This document shows, in pieces, positions 44,061 through 53,847 of a stretch of DNA of 64,000 nucleotides. Origin of the DNA: Dyella sp. RRB7 (lineage in GTDB: Bacteria; Pseudomonadota; Gammaproteobacteria; Xanthomonadales; Rhodanobacteraceae); NCBI RefSeq assembly GCF_022761115.1, contig NZ_JAKWJS010000006.1:62001-126000 (forward strand), in the 5' to 3' direction. Every line of letters begins with the position of its first letter. The stretch's first letter is position 1. The translations under genes and the position numbers were made by a program. The notes beneath the pieces are model-generated. The model was not told the DNA's origin. It searched no databases and was given only the letters and a program-made list of their open reading frames with translations.

Positions 44061-47000
44061 GGATGGGTTCTCCAATCAGGGACTCGGAAGCGGTGTGGCC
44101 CTGTTCGCGGCCATGCACGATGCTGAAGACCACCGGCACGAACAGCAGGGTGGCGAACGTGGCGAACAGCAGGCCGCCGATCACGGCGCGGCCCAGCGGT
44201 GAGTTCTGTTCCTGCGTCAGCGCCATCGGCAGCATGCCGATGATCATCGCCAGCGCAGTCATGCAGACCGGGCGGAAGCGGGTGAAGCCGGCTTCGAGCG
44301 CGGCCTTCACCGCGTCGCCGTGCTCGGCCAGCCGTTCGCGGCAGAAGCTCACCACCAGGATCGAGTTGGCGGTGGCCACGCCCATGCACATGATGGCGCC
44401 GGTGAGCGCGGGTACCGACAGCGTGGTATGGCTGATGAACAGCATCCACACGATGCCGGCCAGCGCGGCGGGCAGGGCGGTGATGATCACGAACGGATCG
44501 AGCCACGACTGGAAGTTCACCACGATCAGCAGATAGATCAGCACGATCGCGCCGACCAGGCCGAAGATCAGGCCGCCGAACGCCTCGTTCATCGTATCGA
44601 CCTGGCCATGCAGGCTCACCACGGTGCCCTTGGGGCGCGCCGAGGCCCACTGGTCGAGCACCTTCTGCACGCCGCCGGCGACGGCGCCCAGGTCGCGGTC
44701 CTGCACGGCGGCGTAGATATCGAACGACGGCATGATGTTGTAGTGCGTCACCACCGCCGCGCTCGGCACCCGCGTGAAGGTGGCGAGGCCGCCGAGGATC
44801 TGGCTGGCGCCGTTGCCGGCCGGCGTCACCGGCAGGCTGGCGAGGTCGGCCATGCTGTCCATCTTGTACTGCGGTGTGGCGGCGACGATGGGATACGACA
44901 CGCCGTTCTTCGGGTTGAGCCAGAACGCCGGCGCCACCTGCGAACTGCCCGCCAGCGAAGCCACCATGCTGTTGGTGACATCGCGTTCGGTGACGCCCAG
45001 TTCATCGGCGCGCGTGCGGTTCACCTGCACGTCCAGCTGCGGGTAGCTGGTGCTCTGCTGCAGGCGTACGTCGGCGATGCCGGGCACGTCGCGCAGATGC
45101 TGCATGATTTCCATCGCATAGGCCTGGTTGGCCGCCAGGTCGCGACCGGCGATGGACACGTCCAGCGGTGCTGGCGCGCCGAAGTTGAGGATCTGCGAAC
45201 TCATATCCGCCGGCAGGAAAGCGAACTGGGTGCCCGGGAACTCACGCGGCAGGCGCGCGCGCAGCTGCTTGACGAACTCCGCGGTGGGCGCGTGGCCTTC
45301 CTTCAGCACGACCTGGATGTCGCCATCCTGCGGGCCGATGGTGCCGCTGGCGTTGTAGACCATGTTCACGCCGCTGAGCGGCAGGCCGATGTTGTCGATC
45401 ACCGTGTCCAGCTGGTCGGGCGGAATCACCCGGCGGATGGCCGCCTCGATGTGGTCGAACTCCGCCGCGGTTTCTTCCACGCGCGTACCCATCGGGGCGC
45501 GCACGTGCATGGCGATGGCGCCGGCATCCACCTCGGGAAAGAAGTCGCGCCCCAGCAGCGGCACCAGCGCGAACGAGGCCAGCACGAAGGCCAGGAAGCC
45601 GGTCACGAAACGGCGCCGCTGATCGAGTGCCACCGTGAGGGTAGCGTGGTAGACGTCGCGGAGCTGGGCAAAGCGACGCTCGAAACCCTGCTGGAACGCC
45701 ACCATCGACGCGACCAGTGCCCCGCGCCTGCGCGGCAGGTGCTGGTCGCCCTCGTGATGGTTGAGGTACTCGTCTTCCGGATGATCGCCCGGGCCAGGCT
45801 CCACCTGGTGCGGCTTGAGCAGGTACATCGCCATGGTCGGCACCAGCGTGCGCGACAGGATGAACGACGAGGCCATGGCAAAGATCACCGCCAGCGCCAT
45901 CGGGCGGAACAGGAAGCCGGCGATGCCGTCGAGCATGAACATCGGCACGAACACGATGCAGATGCACAGCAGCGACACGAAGGCGGGCGTCACGATCTGC
46001 CTGGCGCCGTCCATGATCGCGGTATGCACGTCCTTGCCTTGCTCCAGGTGCCAGTTGATGTTCTCGATGGTCACCGTGGCGTCGTCCACCAGGATGCCCA
46101 CCGCCAGTGCCAGGCCGCCCAGCGTCATCACGTTGAGGGTCTGTCCGGTGGCCGACAGCAGCGCGATGGCCGAGAGGATCGCCAGCGGTATCGACACCGC
46201 GATGATCACGGTGGAGCGCCAGCTGCCCAGGAACACCAGGATCATCACCGAGGTGAGCAGCGCGGCGATGATGCCTTCGCGCGCCACCGAGGTGATCGCG
46301 GCCTTCACGAAGAGGGACTGGTCGCTGAGCAGGGAGATCTTCAGCGCCGGCGGCAGCGATTCCTTCAGCAGCGGCAGCAGTTGCTTGATGCCGGCCACCA
46401 CCGAAAGCGTGGATGCATCGCCCACCTTCAGCGCCGGCATCAGCACGGCGCGATGGCCATCCACGCGTACCACGTTGGTCTGCGGCGCGGCGCCGTCGCG
46501 CACGTGGGCCACCTCGCCGATGGTGATGGTGGCGCCGTGCACCGTCTTCACCGGCAGCTGGTTCAGTTCGGCGATGGCCTCGGGGCTGTTGTTGAGCTGC
46601 ACGTGGTATTCGTAGGTGCCGATCTTGGCCGTGCCCACCGGAATGATCTGGTTCTGCGCCGCCAGCGCGTTGCTCACGTCCTGCGCCGACAGGCCCTTGG
46701 CGGCCAGCGACTGCGGATCGAGATCCAGCGTCACCTGGCGCTGCGCGCCGCCATAGGGCGTGGGCACCGCCACGCCGGGCACCGAGGTCAGCGTGGGACG
46801 CATCAGGTTCAGGCCGAGGTCGAGAATCTTCGCCTCCGACAGCTCCTTGCTCGACAACGCCATCTGCAGGATCGGCACGGTGGAGGCGTTGTAGTTGAGG
46901 ATCAGCGGCGGCGTGATGCCGGGCGGCATCTGCTTGAGCACGGTCTGCGAGATCGAAGTGACCTGTGCGGTGGCGGTGCGGATGTCCACCCCGGGCTGGA

Positions 47001-47289
47001 AGAAGATTTTCACGATGCCCATGCCGGGCAGCGACTGCGATTCGATGTGCTCGATGTTGTTGACTGAAGTACTTAGCTGGCGCTCGTAGTAATAGACCAC
47101 GCGGCCGGACATCTGGTCCGGCGGCAGGCCGTTGTACGACCACACCACGCTGATCACCGGGATGCCGATATTGGGGAAGATATCGGTGGGCGTGCGCAAC
47201 GCCGCCAGCGGTCCGGCGATCAGGATAAGCAGCGCCAGCACGATGAAGGTGAGCGGTCGCGAAAGGGCGATGCGGACAAGGCCAAGCAT
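44050..47289 (-). CDS. RND family efflux permease
   Basis: Proton-driven inner membrane pump of the HAE type. 1079 residues with 12 membrane helices and two large periplasmic loops. N-terminus MLGLVRIALSRPLTFIVLALLILIAGPLAALRTPTDIFP; the proton-relay Asp pair lies in helix 4 (GGLALAVGILVDDATVTIENIN). Motif VPMFMLDGIAGFLFRPMALAVIFAMASSFILSRTLVPTMAMYLL ends the first half, followed by a charged loop (EPGPGDHPEDEYLNHHEGDQHLP); the second half ends with ALEAGFTRFRPVCMTALAMIIGMLPMAL. First gene of the operon. It lies 341 bases after the histidine kinase gene of a two-component system. Substrate range is unknown. Confidence 0.96.
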   Translation of the reverse strand: MLGLVRIALSRPLTFIVLALLILIAGPLAALRTPTDIFPNIGIPVISVVWSYNGLPPDQMSGRVVYYYERQLSTSVNNIEHIESQSLPGMGIVKIFFQPGVDIRTATAQVTSISQTVLKQMPPGITPPLILNYNASTVPILQMALSSKELSEAKILDLGLNLMRPTLTSVPGVAVPTPYGGAQRQVTLDLDPQSLAAKGLSAQDVSNALAAQNQIIPVGTAKIGTYEYHVQLNNSPEAIAELNQLPVKTVHGATITIGEVAHVRDGAAPQTNVVRVDGHRAVLMPALKVGDASTLSVVAGIKQLLPLLKESLPPALKISLLSDQSLFVKAAITSVAREGIIAALLTSVMILVFLGSWRSTVIIAVSIPLAILSAIALLSATGQTLNVMTLGGLALAVGILVDDATVTIENINWHLEQGKDVHTAIMDGARQIVTPAFVSLLCICIVFVPMFMLDGIAGFLFRPMALAVIFAMASSFILSRTLVPTMAMYLLKPHQVEPGPGDHPEDEYLNHHEGDQHLPRRRGALVASMVAFQQGFERRFAQLRDVYHATLTVALDQRRRFVTGFLAFVLASFALVPLLGRDFFPEVDAGAIAMHVRAPMGTRVEETAAEFDHIEAAIRRVIPPDQLDTVIDNIGLPLSGVNMVYNASGTIGPQDGDIQVVLKEGHAPTAEFVKQLRARLPREFPGTQFAFLPADMSSQILNFGAPAPLDVSIAGRDLAANQAYAMEIMQHLRDVPGIADVRLQQSTSYPQLDVQVNRTRADELGVTERDVTNSMVASLAGSSQVAPAFWLNPKNGVSYPIVAATPQYKMDSMADLASLPVTPAGNGASQILGGLATFTRVPSAAVVTHYNIMPSFDIYAAVQDRDLGAVAGGVQKVLDQWASARPKGTVVSLHGQVDTMNEAFGGLIFGLVGAIVLIYLLIVVNFQSWLDPFVIITALPAALAGIVWMLFISHTTLSVPALTGAIMCMGVATANSILVVSFCRERLAEHGDAVKAALEAGFTRFRPVCMTALAMIIGMLPMALTQEQNSPLGRAVIGGLLFATFATLLFVPVVFSIVHGREQGHTASESLIGEPIHVA

Positions 47290-47630
47290 GAGAGGGGTTC
47301 CGGCTATGCATCGGCGCGCAGGGCGCCGCGGCGTGACGGCGGGCCGTCACATCGATGAAGTACGGGAAACGGCTGGAATCAGCGGGGCGGTCCGGAACCG
47401 TGCGGCAGGTAGCGGCAGATGGTCATGGCATGGCTCGATGCGGGGCGTGGGCCCGATGCGGCCATCATGGCAAGGCAGTCTTGTGGAAACCTTTTGGATG
47501 ACTGAAAGCTTGCCCCCCGCGCTGCTCCCTCCCCTGCATGCAGGGGAGGGTTGGGGAGGGGTGCTTCACGCTGACGGAATAGCTCCCCTTCCCAACCTCC
47601 TCTTGCGAGCGGGGGGAAGGACAAAGCGGC
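47290..47630 (-). other. 341-base gap between the histidine kinase and the RND operon
   Basis: No gene seen. It should hold the RND promoter and perhaps an operator for the upstream response regulator, but I see no clear -35/-10. The part next to the kinase gene is occupied by a palindromic repeat cluster (47527-47600). Confidence 0.55.
47527..47600. repeat. Composite palindromic repeat upstream of the RND operon
   Basis: Perfect palindrome CCCTCCCCTGCA / TGCAGGGGAGGG (47527-47550) overlapping a longer imperfect inverted repeat: GGAGGGTTGGGGAGGGG (47545-47561) against CCCCTTCCCAACCTCC (47585-47600). The same motif style is seen between pstB and phoU. A dispersed extragenic element. Confidence 0.65.
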
Positions 47631-49037
47631 TCAACCAGGCACGACTGCCATGCGAATACGCACCAGCAATCCCCGTCCCAGCGGCGATGCCAGCAGCTCG
47701 ATCGAGGCGTCGTGCAGTTCGATCGCGCGCTGCACGATACTCAGGCCCAGCCCGAAGCCGCGGGTGGCGCTTTCCACTTCGCGATGAAAGCGCTGGAATA
47801 CGGCCTGCCGGCGGTCTTCGGGAATGCCCGGGCCGTTGTCGCAGATATCGATCACCGCCTGCGTGCCCTCGCGGCGGATGGCCACCTCGACCTGGCCGCT
47901 GGCCTCGGTGTAGCGCAGGGCATTCTCGATCAGGTTGCGCAGCATCGCGGTGAGCGCGACCTCGTGGCCGAGCACGGCGATGGGGGCGTCGTCGTGGCTG
48001 AGGCTGACCGCGATGTCTTTTTCGGCGATCAGCGGCGCCAGCTCTTCGATCACTTCCGTGGCGATGCGCGCCACGTCCAGCCGCGTGCGCTGCTGCGAGG
48101 CGGCGCCGGCCTCCAGGCGGGCCATGGCCAGGATCTGTTCGATGCGACGCGCAAGACGGGCCATGCTTTGCTGGGCGTGCCGCACGGTGAACGCCACCTC
48201 GGCGGGATCGTCGGTGATCATCGCGCTTTCCAGGTGGATCATGGTCGCGGCCAGCGGCGTGCGCAGCTCGTGCGCTACGTCGGTGGCGAAACGGTGCTCG
48301 CGTTCCAGCGCATCCTCCAGCCGTTCCAGCTGCTGGTTGAGCGCCACGATCAGCGGCTTGATCTCCTGTGGGGCGTAGTTTGCCGGCATCGGCTTGCGGC
48401 TGCCCGGCGTGCGCCGATCCAGCATCTCGGTGAGCAGGGCTACCGGGCGCAGGCCGCGTTTCACGGCGAGGCTGACCAGCAGCGCCAGCAACGGCAAACC
48501 GATCAGCAGCGGCAAGGTGTGTTCGATGACCAGTCCGCGCGCGATATCGCGGCGATTGTCCGAGCGCTCGCCGATGCGTATCACCAGGTTGGCGCGGTTC
48601 TGCAGGGTGAAGGTGCGCCACAGGCCACCGTCGTGCTGTATGTCGCGAAAGCCGCGCTCATCGCGGGTGGGCGGTGGCAGGTCGGTGAGGTTCGAGGTGG
48701 CGGCGATCAGCTCGCCCTGCGGGTCGTAGGCCTGGAAACCCACTTCGGGCTCGTAGTTGTGCGGATGTACCGACACCACCACGCCCTTGTGCTGGGCGTC
48801 GGCGGCCTGCGGAATGCCCGGCAGGTCGGCATCGTGCAGCGGCAACTGGCCATGCGCGATCAGCGTGCCCAGCGTGCGGCCGGCCTGGGCCAGGCGTCCG
48901 TCCAGCAACTCGTTCATCTCGCGCAGCTCGCGGCGGTAGCTGATCCAGCCGAGCGGAATGAGCACGGCCACCATCACCGCGATGATCAGCCAGGTCAGGC
49001 GCGTGCGCAGGCTGGCGGGGTGGGAGCCTGTGCTCAT
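47631..49037 (-). CDS. Sensor histidine kinase of a QseBC-like two-component system
   Basis: 468 residues: an N-terminal membrane segment (about 14-32), a periplasmic sensor domain of about 120 residues, a second membrane segment (about 172-188, TLPLLIGLPLLALLVSLAV), a HAMP-like linker, then the H box FATDVAHELRTPLAATMIHLE (phosphorylated His), N box RNLIENALRYTEASG, G1 DNGPGIPEDRR and G2 GFGLGLSIVQRAIELH. The sensor part (HNYEPEVGFQAYDPQGELIAATSNL) resembles QseC/PmrB-type kinases. Its ATG overlaps the response regulator stop (ATGA). The RND operon follows on the same strand, so it is a likely target. Confidence 0.95.
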   Translation of the reverse strand: MSTGSHPASLRTRLTWLIIAVMVAVLIPLGWISYRRELREMNELLDGRLAQAGRTLGTLIAHGQLPLHDADLPGIPQAADAQHKGVVVSVHPHNYEPEVGFQAYDPQGELIAATSNLTDLPPPTRDERGFRDIQHDGGLWRTFTLQNRANLVIRIGERSDNRRDIARGLVIEHTLPLLIGLPLLALLVSLAVKRGLRPVALLTEMLDRRTPGSRKPMPANYAPQEIKPLIVALNQQLERLEDALEREHRFATDVAHELRTPLAATMIHLESAMITDDPAEVAFTVRHAQQSMARLARRIEQILAMARLEAGAASQQRTRLDVARIATEVIEELAPLIAEKDIAVSLSHDDAPIAVLGHEVALTAMLRNLIENALRYTEASGQVEVAIRREGTQAVIDICDNGPGIPEDRRQAVFQRFHREVESATRGFGLGLSIVQRAIELHDASIELLASPLGRGLLVRIRMAVVPG

Positions 49038-49699
49038 TGCGGCTCGCGGGGAATCATGTAGCCGATGCCGCGCACGGTGTGGATCACTTCCGGGCTGAGC
49101 TTGCGCCGCAGCCAGTGCACCTGCACTTCGATGGCGTTGCGTTCGACGAGGGTGTCCAGGCCGTAGACCGAATTCTCCAGCGTCTCGCGCCGCACGATGC
49201 GTCCCGCGCGCTCCATCAGCACGCGCAGCAGCGCGAACTCGCGGCGGGTAAGGCTGACCCGTTCGCCGCGAAACTCCACTTCGGCGGTGGCCAGGTTGAG
49301 GCGCAGCCCGCCCACTTCGACGAGATTGTCGGCCAGCCCCTGGGTGCGCCGCGTCAGCGAGCGGATGCGAGCGGACAGCTCGCCCAGGTGGAACGGCTTG
49401 ACCAGGTAATCGTCCGCGCCCAGGTCGAGGCCGCGGATGCGCATTTCCAGCGCATCGCGTGCGGTCATCACCAGCACCGGCGTCTTCACGCCGGCGCGAC
49501 GCGCTTCGCCGAGCACGTCCAGGCCGTCCTTGCCGGGCAGGCCGAGATCGAGCAGCACCAGGTCGACCGGATCGCCACGCAGGGCCTCGGTCGCCTCGCG
49601 ACCGTCGCGCAGCCAGGTCACGGCGTAGGACTGGTGCTCCAATGCGTGCTTGATGGCGGCGCCCAGCTCGGCATCGTCCTCAACCAGCAGAATATGCAT
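49034..49699 (-). CDS. OmpR-family response regulator (QseB-like)
   Basis: 221 residues. Receiver domain: acidic pair VEDDAELG, phosphoacceptor Asp at about 51 (DLVLLDLGLPGKDG), conserved Thr/Ala (VMTARDA) and Lys (DDYLVKPF). The DNA-binding winged helix from about 125 has LTRREFALLRVLMERAGRIVRRETLENSVYG and RNAIEVQVHWLRRKL. The ATG at 49699 gives MHILLVEDD; an upstream in-frame extension has no family similarity. Translationally coupled with the kinase. Confidence 0.97.
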   Translation of the reverse strand: MHILLVEDDAELGAAIKHALEHQSYAVTWLRDGREATEALRGDPVDLVLLDLGLPGKDGLDVLGEARRAGVKTPVLVMTARDALEMRIRGLDLGADDYLVKPFHLGELSARIRSLTRRTQGLADNLVEVGGLRLNLATAEVEFRGERVSLTRREFALLRVLMERAGRIVRRETLENSVYGLDTLVERNAIEVQVHWLRRKLSPEVIHTVRGIGYMIPREPQ

Positions 49700-49865
49700 G
49701 CCATACCACCCGTGTCGGTCCTGGGGTTGCGCGATGAAGGAAGGTCCACCGCCCGGCGCATCATCCATGGCCATCCTTTTGTGGAACTTTTGCCGATGGA
49801 GCGGCTGCCGCAGCCGTCACGTTGGCGCGTGAGACACGCCAACGTCAATGGGGCGTGCCGCATAA

Positions 49866-49900
49866 AGAAAGACGGCGGATGGTTGGTCCGCCGTCTTTCT
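49866..49900 (-). terminator. Terminator of the small secreted protein gene at 49955-50260
   Basis: Perfect 14-bp arms AGAAAGACGGCGGA and TCCGCCGTCTTTCT with a 7-base loop. On the minus strand it is followed by TTTATG, and on the plus strand by CCCTGTTTT, so it can work both ways. It lies 54 bases beyond the stop of the minus-strand gene. Confidence 0.85.
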
Positions 49901-49954
49901 CCCTGTTTTGCGCCAGTTGTGCGGCGCCCGTGAAGGTGGTTTGCGCGTGGCTAT

Positions 49955-50260
49955 TCAGGGACTCTTCGCCAGCGCGGCGGTCAGAATGGCATTCCTGAGA
50001 TCGGCCTGGCTCATCGCGGCACCCTGCGACTGATTGATCGCCACGGCCTTGATCGACTGCGGTTTGAGCATAAGGTGGCGCTGCACTTCCCAGCTATCGG
50101 CCTGGCGTTGCGCCCGCGCGAAATCTTCGGGAGAGTTTCCGACGAAACCAATGACGGCATAGCCGTTGAGATCGACGGTATAGGTTTCAACGGCGGCATT
50201 GGCCTGACCCACACAGGCGATGCCAAGCGCGATGACGACGGGGATGATCAAGCGCTTCAT
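49955..50260 (-). CDS. Small secreted protein of unknown function
   Basis: 101 residues with a signal peptide (MKRLIIPVVIALGIACVGQANA-AVE). The mature part is about 80 residues (TYTVDLNGYAVIGFVGNSPEDFARAQRQADSWEVQRHLMLKPQSI...), with no Cys and a likely helix at the end. The ATG at 50260 has AGGAGG at good spacing, a very strong ribosome-binding site, which suggests high expression. Not recognised. It stands alone between the two-component system and nth, closed by its own terminator. Confidence 0.8.
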   Translation of the reverse strand: MKRLIIPVVIALGIACVGQANAAVETYTVDLNGYAVIGFVGNSPEDFARAQRQADSWEVQRHLMLKPQSIKAVAINQSQGAAMSQADLRNAILTAALAKSP

Positions 50261-50402
50261 GGTAGAGCCTCCTAACGGGGATGGTCTTCCGGGGGAGGCT
50301 CGAAGATAGACTCCACGCGCACTCAAGACTTGAGGAAGTCGCGCGAAACGCTGAGGAAATCATGAGGCTTTGCCGCGCCAATGGTCCGTACCGTGCCGTT
50401 GG

Positions 50403-51041
50403 TCATGCGGCGACCGTCTTGTCCTTGTAACGACACAGGTCGCGTATGACGCACTGCGGACAATCGGGCTTGCGTGCCTTGCACACGTAGCGGCCATGCA
50501 AGATAAGCCAGTGATGCGCATCCTGCTTGAACTCGGCCGGCACCACTTTCTCCAGCTTGTCCTCCACCGCGCGCACATCCTTGCCGGGTGCGAGGCCGGT
50601 GCGGTTGGCCACGCGGAAGATGTGCGTATCCACGGCGATGGTCGGATGGCCGAACGCGGTATTGAGCACGACGTTGGCGGTCTTGCGCCCGACGCCGGGC
50701 AGCGCCTCCAGCGCCTCGCGCGTGCGCGGCACCTCGCCGTGATATTGCTCGACCAACATGCGGCACAGCGCGATCACATTCTTGGCCTTGCTGTTGTACA
50801 GGCCGATGCTGCTGATGTACTGCTTGAGCTTGTCCTCGCCCAGATCGAGGATCGCCTGCGGCGTGTTAGCAACGGGATAAAGCTTTTTTGTCGCCTTGTT
50901 CACGCCCACGTCGGTGGCTTGCGCGGACAGCACCACCGCCACCAGCAGCTCGAATGGCGTGGTGTAGTCGAGCTCGGTGGTGGGGTGCGGATCCAGCTCG
51001 CGCAGGCGGGTGAACAGCTCGACGACGTCGGCCTTCTTCAC
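50403..51041 (-). CDS. nth: Endonuclease III
   Basis: DNA glycosylase/AP lyase that removes oxidised pyrimidines. 212 residues: [22 protein letters not shown], the helix-hairpin-helix [14 protein letters not shown] with the catalytic Lys, the Asp in [14 protein letters not shown], and the 4Fe-4S cluster site [17 protein letters not shown] at the end. Its start overlaps the stop of rnfB by 4 bases, and this nth-rnfB coupling is typical of xanthomonads. Confidence 0.98.
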   Translation of the reverse strand: MKKADVVELFTRLRELDPHPTTELDYTTPFELLVAVVLSAQATDVGVNKATKKLYPVANTPQAILDLGEDKLKQYISSIGLYNSKAKNVIALCRMLVEQYHGEVPRTREALEALPGVGRKTANVVLNTAFGHPTIAVDTHIFRVANRTGLAPGKDVRAVEDKLEKVVPAEFKQDAHHWLILHGRYVCKARKPDCPQCVIRDLCRYKDKTVAA

Positions 51042-51643
51042 GTGGATTTTCCTTGTTGCCTGGCGCGCGCACGGGCGAGTGCCGCAAGCACGGGATTGGT
51101 TTCGGCAGCGGCGGCGACTTCTGCCTTGCGCGCGGCCAGTTCCGCGTCGCGCTGCGCCTGCTCGTGTGCAAGTCGCGCCTCGCGTCGCTGGAAGTGCGCG
51201 CGGGCGGCATCGGCATGGGCCGGATCATTCACCTGCGCCAGCGGCATGGGCTCAAGCACGATGCAATCGACCGGGCAGGCCGGCACGCACAGTTCGCAGC
51301 CGGTGCAATCGTCGGCGATCACCGTGTGCATCAACTTGGCCGCGCCGACGATGGCATCCACCGGACAGGTCTGGATGCACTTGGTGCAGCCGATGCAGTC
51401 GGCTTCCACGATGCGCGCCAGCATGCGTGGCTTCTCGATGCCGTGTTGCGGATCGAGCGGCAAAGGGGACACGTCCAGCAGCGCGGCGAGACGGGCGATG
51501 CCGGCGGCACCGCCCGGCGGGCACTGGTTGATCTTCGCCTCGCCGCGCGCGATGGCTTCCGCATAGGGGCGGCAGCCGTGGTAACCGCATTGTTCGCATT
51601 GCGTCTGTGGCAGCAGCGCGTCGATGCGGTCGGCCAGCGTCAT
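51038..51643 (-). CDS. rnfB: Orphan RnfB/RsxB-like ferredoxin protein without a membrane anchor
   Basis: Iron-sulfur protein resembling subunit B of the Rnf/Rsx electron-transport complex. 201 residues: an N-terminal 4Fe-4S motif CEQCGYHGC...C (the RnfB-type Fe-S domain), two ferredoxin motifs [16 protein letters not shown] and [16 protein letters not shown], and an Ala/Glu/Arg-rich C-terminal tail. The N-terminal membrane helix of canonical RnfB is absent (it starts [19 protein letters not shown]), and no rnfACDGE genes are adjacent. Coupled with nth and 8 bases after metG; role uncertain. Confidence 0.9.
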   Translation of the reverse strand: MTLADRIDALLPQTQCEQCGYHGCRPYAEAIARGEAKINQCPPGGAAGIARLAALLDVSPLPLDPQHGIEKPRMLARIVEADCIGCTKCIQTCPVDAIVGAAKLMHTVIADDCTGCELCVPACPVDCIVLEPMPLAQVNDPAHADAARAHFQRREARLAHEQAQRDAELAARKAEVAAAAETNPVLAALARARARQQGKST

Positions 51644-51651
51644 GGGGATCT

Positions 51652-53754
51652 TTAGCGAACGGTAGCGCCCGGCTTCGCGCCCTGGTCGGCGTCCAGCAGG
51701 AACAGATCGCTGCCACCGTCGCCGGCCGACAGGATCATGCCTTCGGACAAGCCGAAGCGCATCTTGCGCGGCGCCAGGTTGGCGATGAACACCACATTGC
51801 GGCCCACCAGCTTCTCCGGTTCGCCATAGGCGGCGCGGATGCCCGAGAAGATCTGGCGCGTGCCCAGCGGGCCGGCGTCCAGTTCGAAGCGCAGCAGCTT
51901 GTCCGAGCCGTCCACGAATTCGCAGGCGGTGACCTTGCCGATGCGCAGGTCGAGCTTGGCGAAATCGTCGATGGCGATGATGGCGGCGCCGTCGACGGCA
52001 GCTGACGGTGCGCTGGTGCTGGCTTCACTCATGGTCTTGCTCGATTCCTTGGATTTCCTGGGGGCGGGCTTGGTTTCGGCGGGCGCGAGGGAATCCTTCG
52101 ACGCTTCCACCATGGCCTCGACGTGCTTGGGATCGATGCGGCCGAGCAGCGGCTCGAACGCATTGATGGTGTGGTTGTGCAGTTCGGCGCGCGCGTCGTC
52201 GAAGCCGGCGATCGGCGCGGCGAGGAAACGCTCCGCCGCCTCCACCGTGGCCGGCAGCACCGGCTTGAGCAGGCCGGCCAGCAGGCGGAACGCGGCCAGC
52301 GCGAACGAGCACACCTGGTGCAGTTCGTCGCGGCGCGTTTCGTCTTTGGCGATGGCCCATGGCGCCTTGGCGGCGATATGGCCGTTGACCAGGTCGGCCA
52401 TGGTCACGAAGCGACGGGAGACTTCCGCGAACTCGCCACTGTGGTAAAGCCCAGGCACGTCGCCATACAGCGACAGCAGCTCGCGCCACAGTTCCTGTTC
52501 CTGGGTGCTGAAGGCGGGCGCCAGGCGTCCGTCGAAATACTTGTGCACGAAGCCCGCGGTGCGGCTGGCGATGTTCACCCACTTGCCGACCAGGTGCGAG
52601 TTGACGCGCTCCTCGAAGGCCTTGAGGTCCAGGTCCACGTCCACCGGCGTATCGCTCAGCAGGCTGGCGAAGTAGTAGCGCAGGTATTCCGGGTGCAGCC
52701 CGGCATCCAGGTAGGTGCGTGCCTGGATGAAGGTGCCGCGCGACTTGGACATCTTCGCGCCGTTGACCGTGAGATAGCCGTTGACGTGCAGCGCGGTGGG
52801 TGTGCGGAAATTCGCGCCGTGCAGCATCGCCGGCCAGAACAGGCCGTGGAAATTGATGATGTCCTTGCCGATGAAGTGGTGCATCTCGGCGCGGCTGTCC
52901 GGCGCCAGGAAATCCTCGAACTTCAGGTCGGCGCGGTCGCACAGCGCCTTGAAGCTGGCCAGGTAGCCCACCGGCGCGTCCAGCCATACGTAGAAGTACT
53001 TGCCCGGCGCATCGGGAATGGGGAAGCCGAAGTAGGGCGCGTCGCGCGAGATGTCCCAGTCCTTCAGGCCGCCGTCCAGCCACTCGCGCAGCTTGGCCAC
53101 TACGCCGCTGTTGGCCACCGGCTGGCCATGGGTGAGCTTGCCGGCGAACCAGTCGCGCAGCAGCGGCTCGAACTTGCCCAGTTCGAAGAAGTAATGTTCC
53201 GAATCGCGCAGCACCGGCGTGGCGCCGGACATCACCGAATAGGGGTTGACCAGGTCGGTGGGCGCGTAGGTGGCGCCGCAGTGCTCGCAGTTGTCGCCGT
53301 ACTGGTCGGGCGTGCCGCAGTTGGGGCAGGTGCCCTTGATGTAGCGGTCCGGCAGGAACATGTCCTTTTCCGGATCGAACAGCTGCTGGATGTCGCGGCG
53401 CGCGATGAAGCCGCCATCGCGCAGGCGCGTATAGATCAGCGAGGCGAGTTCGCGGTTCTCTTCCGAATGGGTCGAGTGGTAGTGGTCGAAGGCCACGCCG
53501 AACGCGGCGAAATCCGCCTCGTGGCTGGTGCGGATGCCTTCGATATAGGTCTCCGGCGACATGCCGGCCTTTTCCGCCGCGAGCATGATCGGCGTGCCAT
53601 GCGCGTCATCGGCGCACACGTAGATCGCCTCGTTGCCCTGCATCCGCTGCGCGCGCACCCAGATATCGGCCTGGATGTAGCCCAGCAGATGGCCCATGTG
53701 CAGCGGGCCATTGGCATAGGGCAGGGCATTGGTGACGAGTAGGCGACGGCTCAT
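51652..53754 (-). CDS. metG: Methionine-tRNA ligase
   Basis: Charges tRNA-Met. 700 residues from the ATG at 53754: the HIGH-type motif in [15 protein letters not shown], the zinc knuckle [18 protein letters not shown], the KMSKS signature KMSKSRGTF, an anticodon-binding helical domain, a Lys/Ser/Ala-rich linker (about residues 565-595), and a C-terminal tRNA-binding OB domain ([32 protein letters not shown]) for dimerisation. An in-frame start 10 codons upstream is possible. Followed by rnfB and nth on the same strand. Confidence 0.98.
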   Translation of the reverse strand: MSRRLLVTNALPYANGPLHMGHLLGYIQADIWVRAQRMQGNEAIYVCADDAHGTPIMLAAEKAGMSPETYIEGIRTSHEADFAAFGVAFDHYHSTHSEENRELASLIYTRLRDGGFIARRDIQQLFDPEKDMFLPDRYIKGTCPNCGTPDQYGDNCEHCGATYAPTDLVNPYSVMSGATPVLRDSEHYFFELGKFEPLLRDWFAGKLTHGQPVANSGVVAKLREWLDGGLKDWDISRDAPYFGFPIPDAPGKYFYVWLDAPVGYLASFKALCDRADLKFEDFLAPDSRAEMHHFIGKDIINFHGLFWPAMLHGANFRTPTALHVNGYLTVNGAKMSKSRGTFIQARTYLDAGLHPEYLRYYFASLLSDTPVDVDLDLKAFEERVNSHLVGKWVNIASRTAGFVHKYFDGRLAPAFSTQEQELWRELLSLYGDVPGLYHSGEFAEVSRRFVTMADLVNGHIAAKAPWAIAKDETRRDELHQVCSFALAAFRLLAGLLKPVLPATVEAAERFLAAPIAGFDDARAELHNHTINAFEPLLGRIDPKHVEAMVEASKDSLAPAETKPAPRKSKESSKTMSEASTSAPSAAVDGAAIIAIDDFAKLDLRIGKVTACEFVDGSDKLLRFELDAGPLGTRQIFSGIRAAYGEPEKLVGRNVVFIANLAPRKMRFGLSEGMILSAGDGGSDLFLLDADQGAKPGATVR

Positions 53755-53847
53755 GGGCGGTGGCAGCTCCGTGGGGCCGTCCATTATGGCATGCGTGTCG
53801 TGACGACGCCCCGGGCCTTTGCGTTCCAGACGGCTCTGTGGCGCACC

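Noticed and set aside
44320-47067. Long plus-strand open frame opposite the RND permease (about 915 codons)
   Set aside because: Antisense shadow; composition is His/Arg/Ala-rich without domains, and the minus strand encodes a textbook permease.
52123-53742. Long plus-strand open frame opposite metG (about 539 codons)
   Set aside because: Antisense of metG, whose HIGH, KMSKS and zinc motifs are all present on the minus strand.
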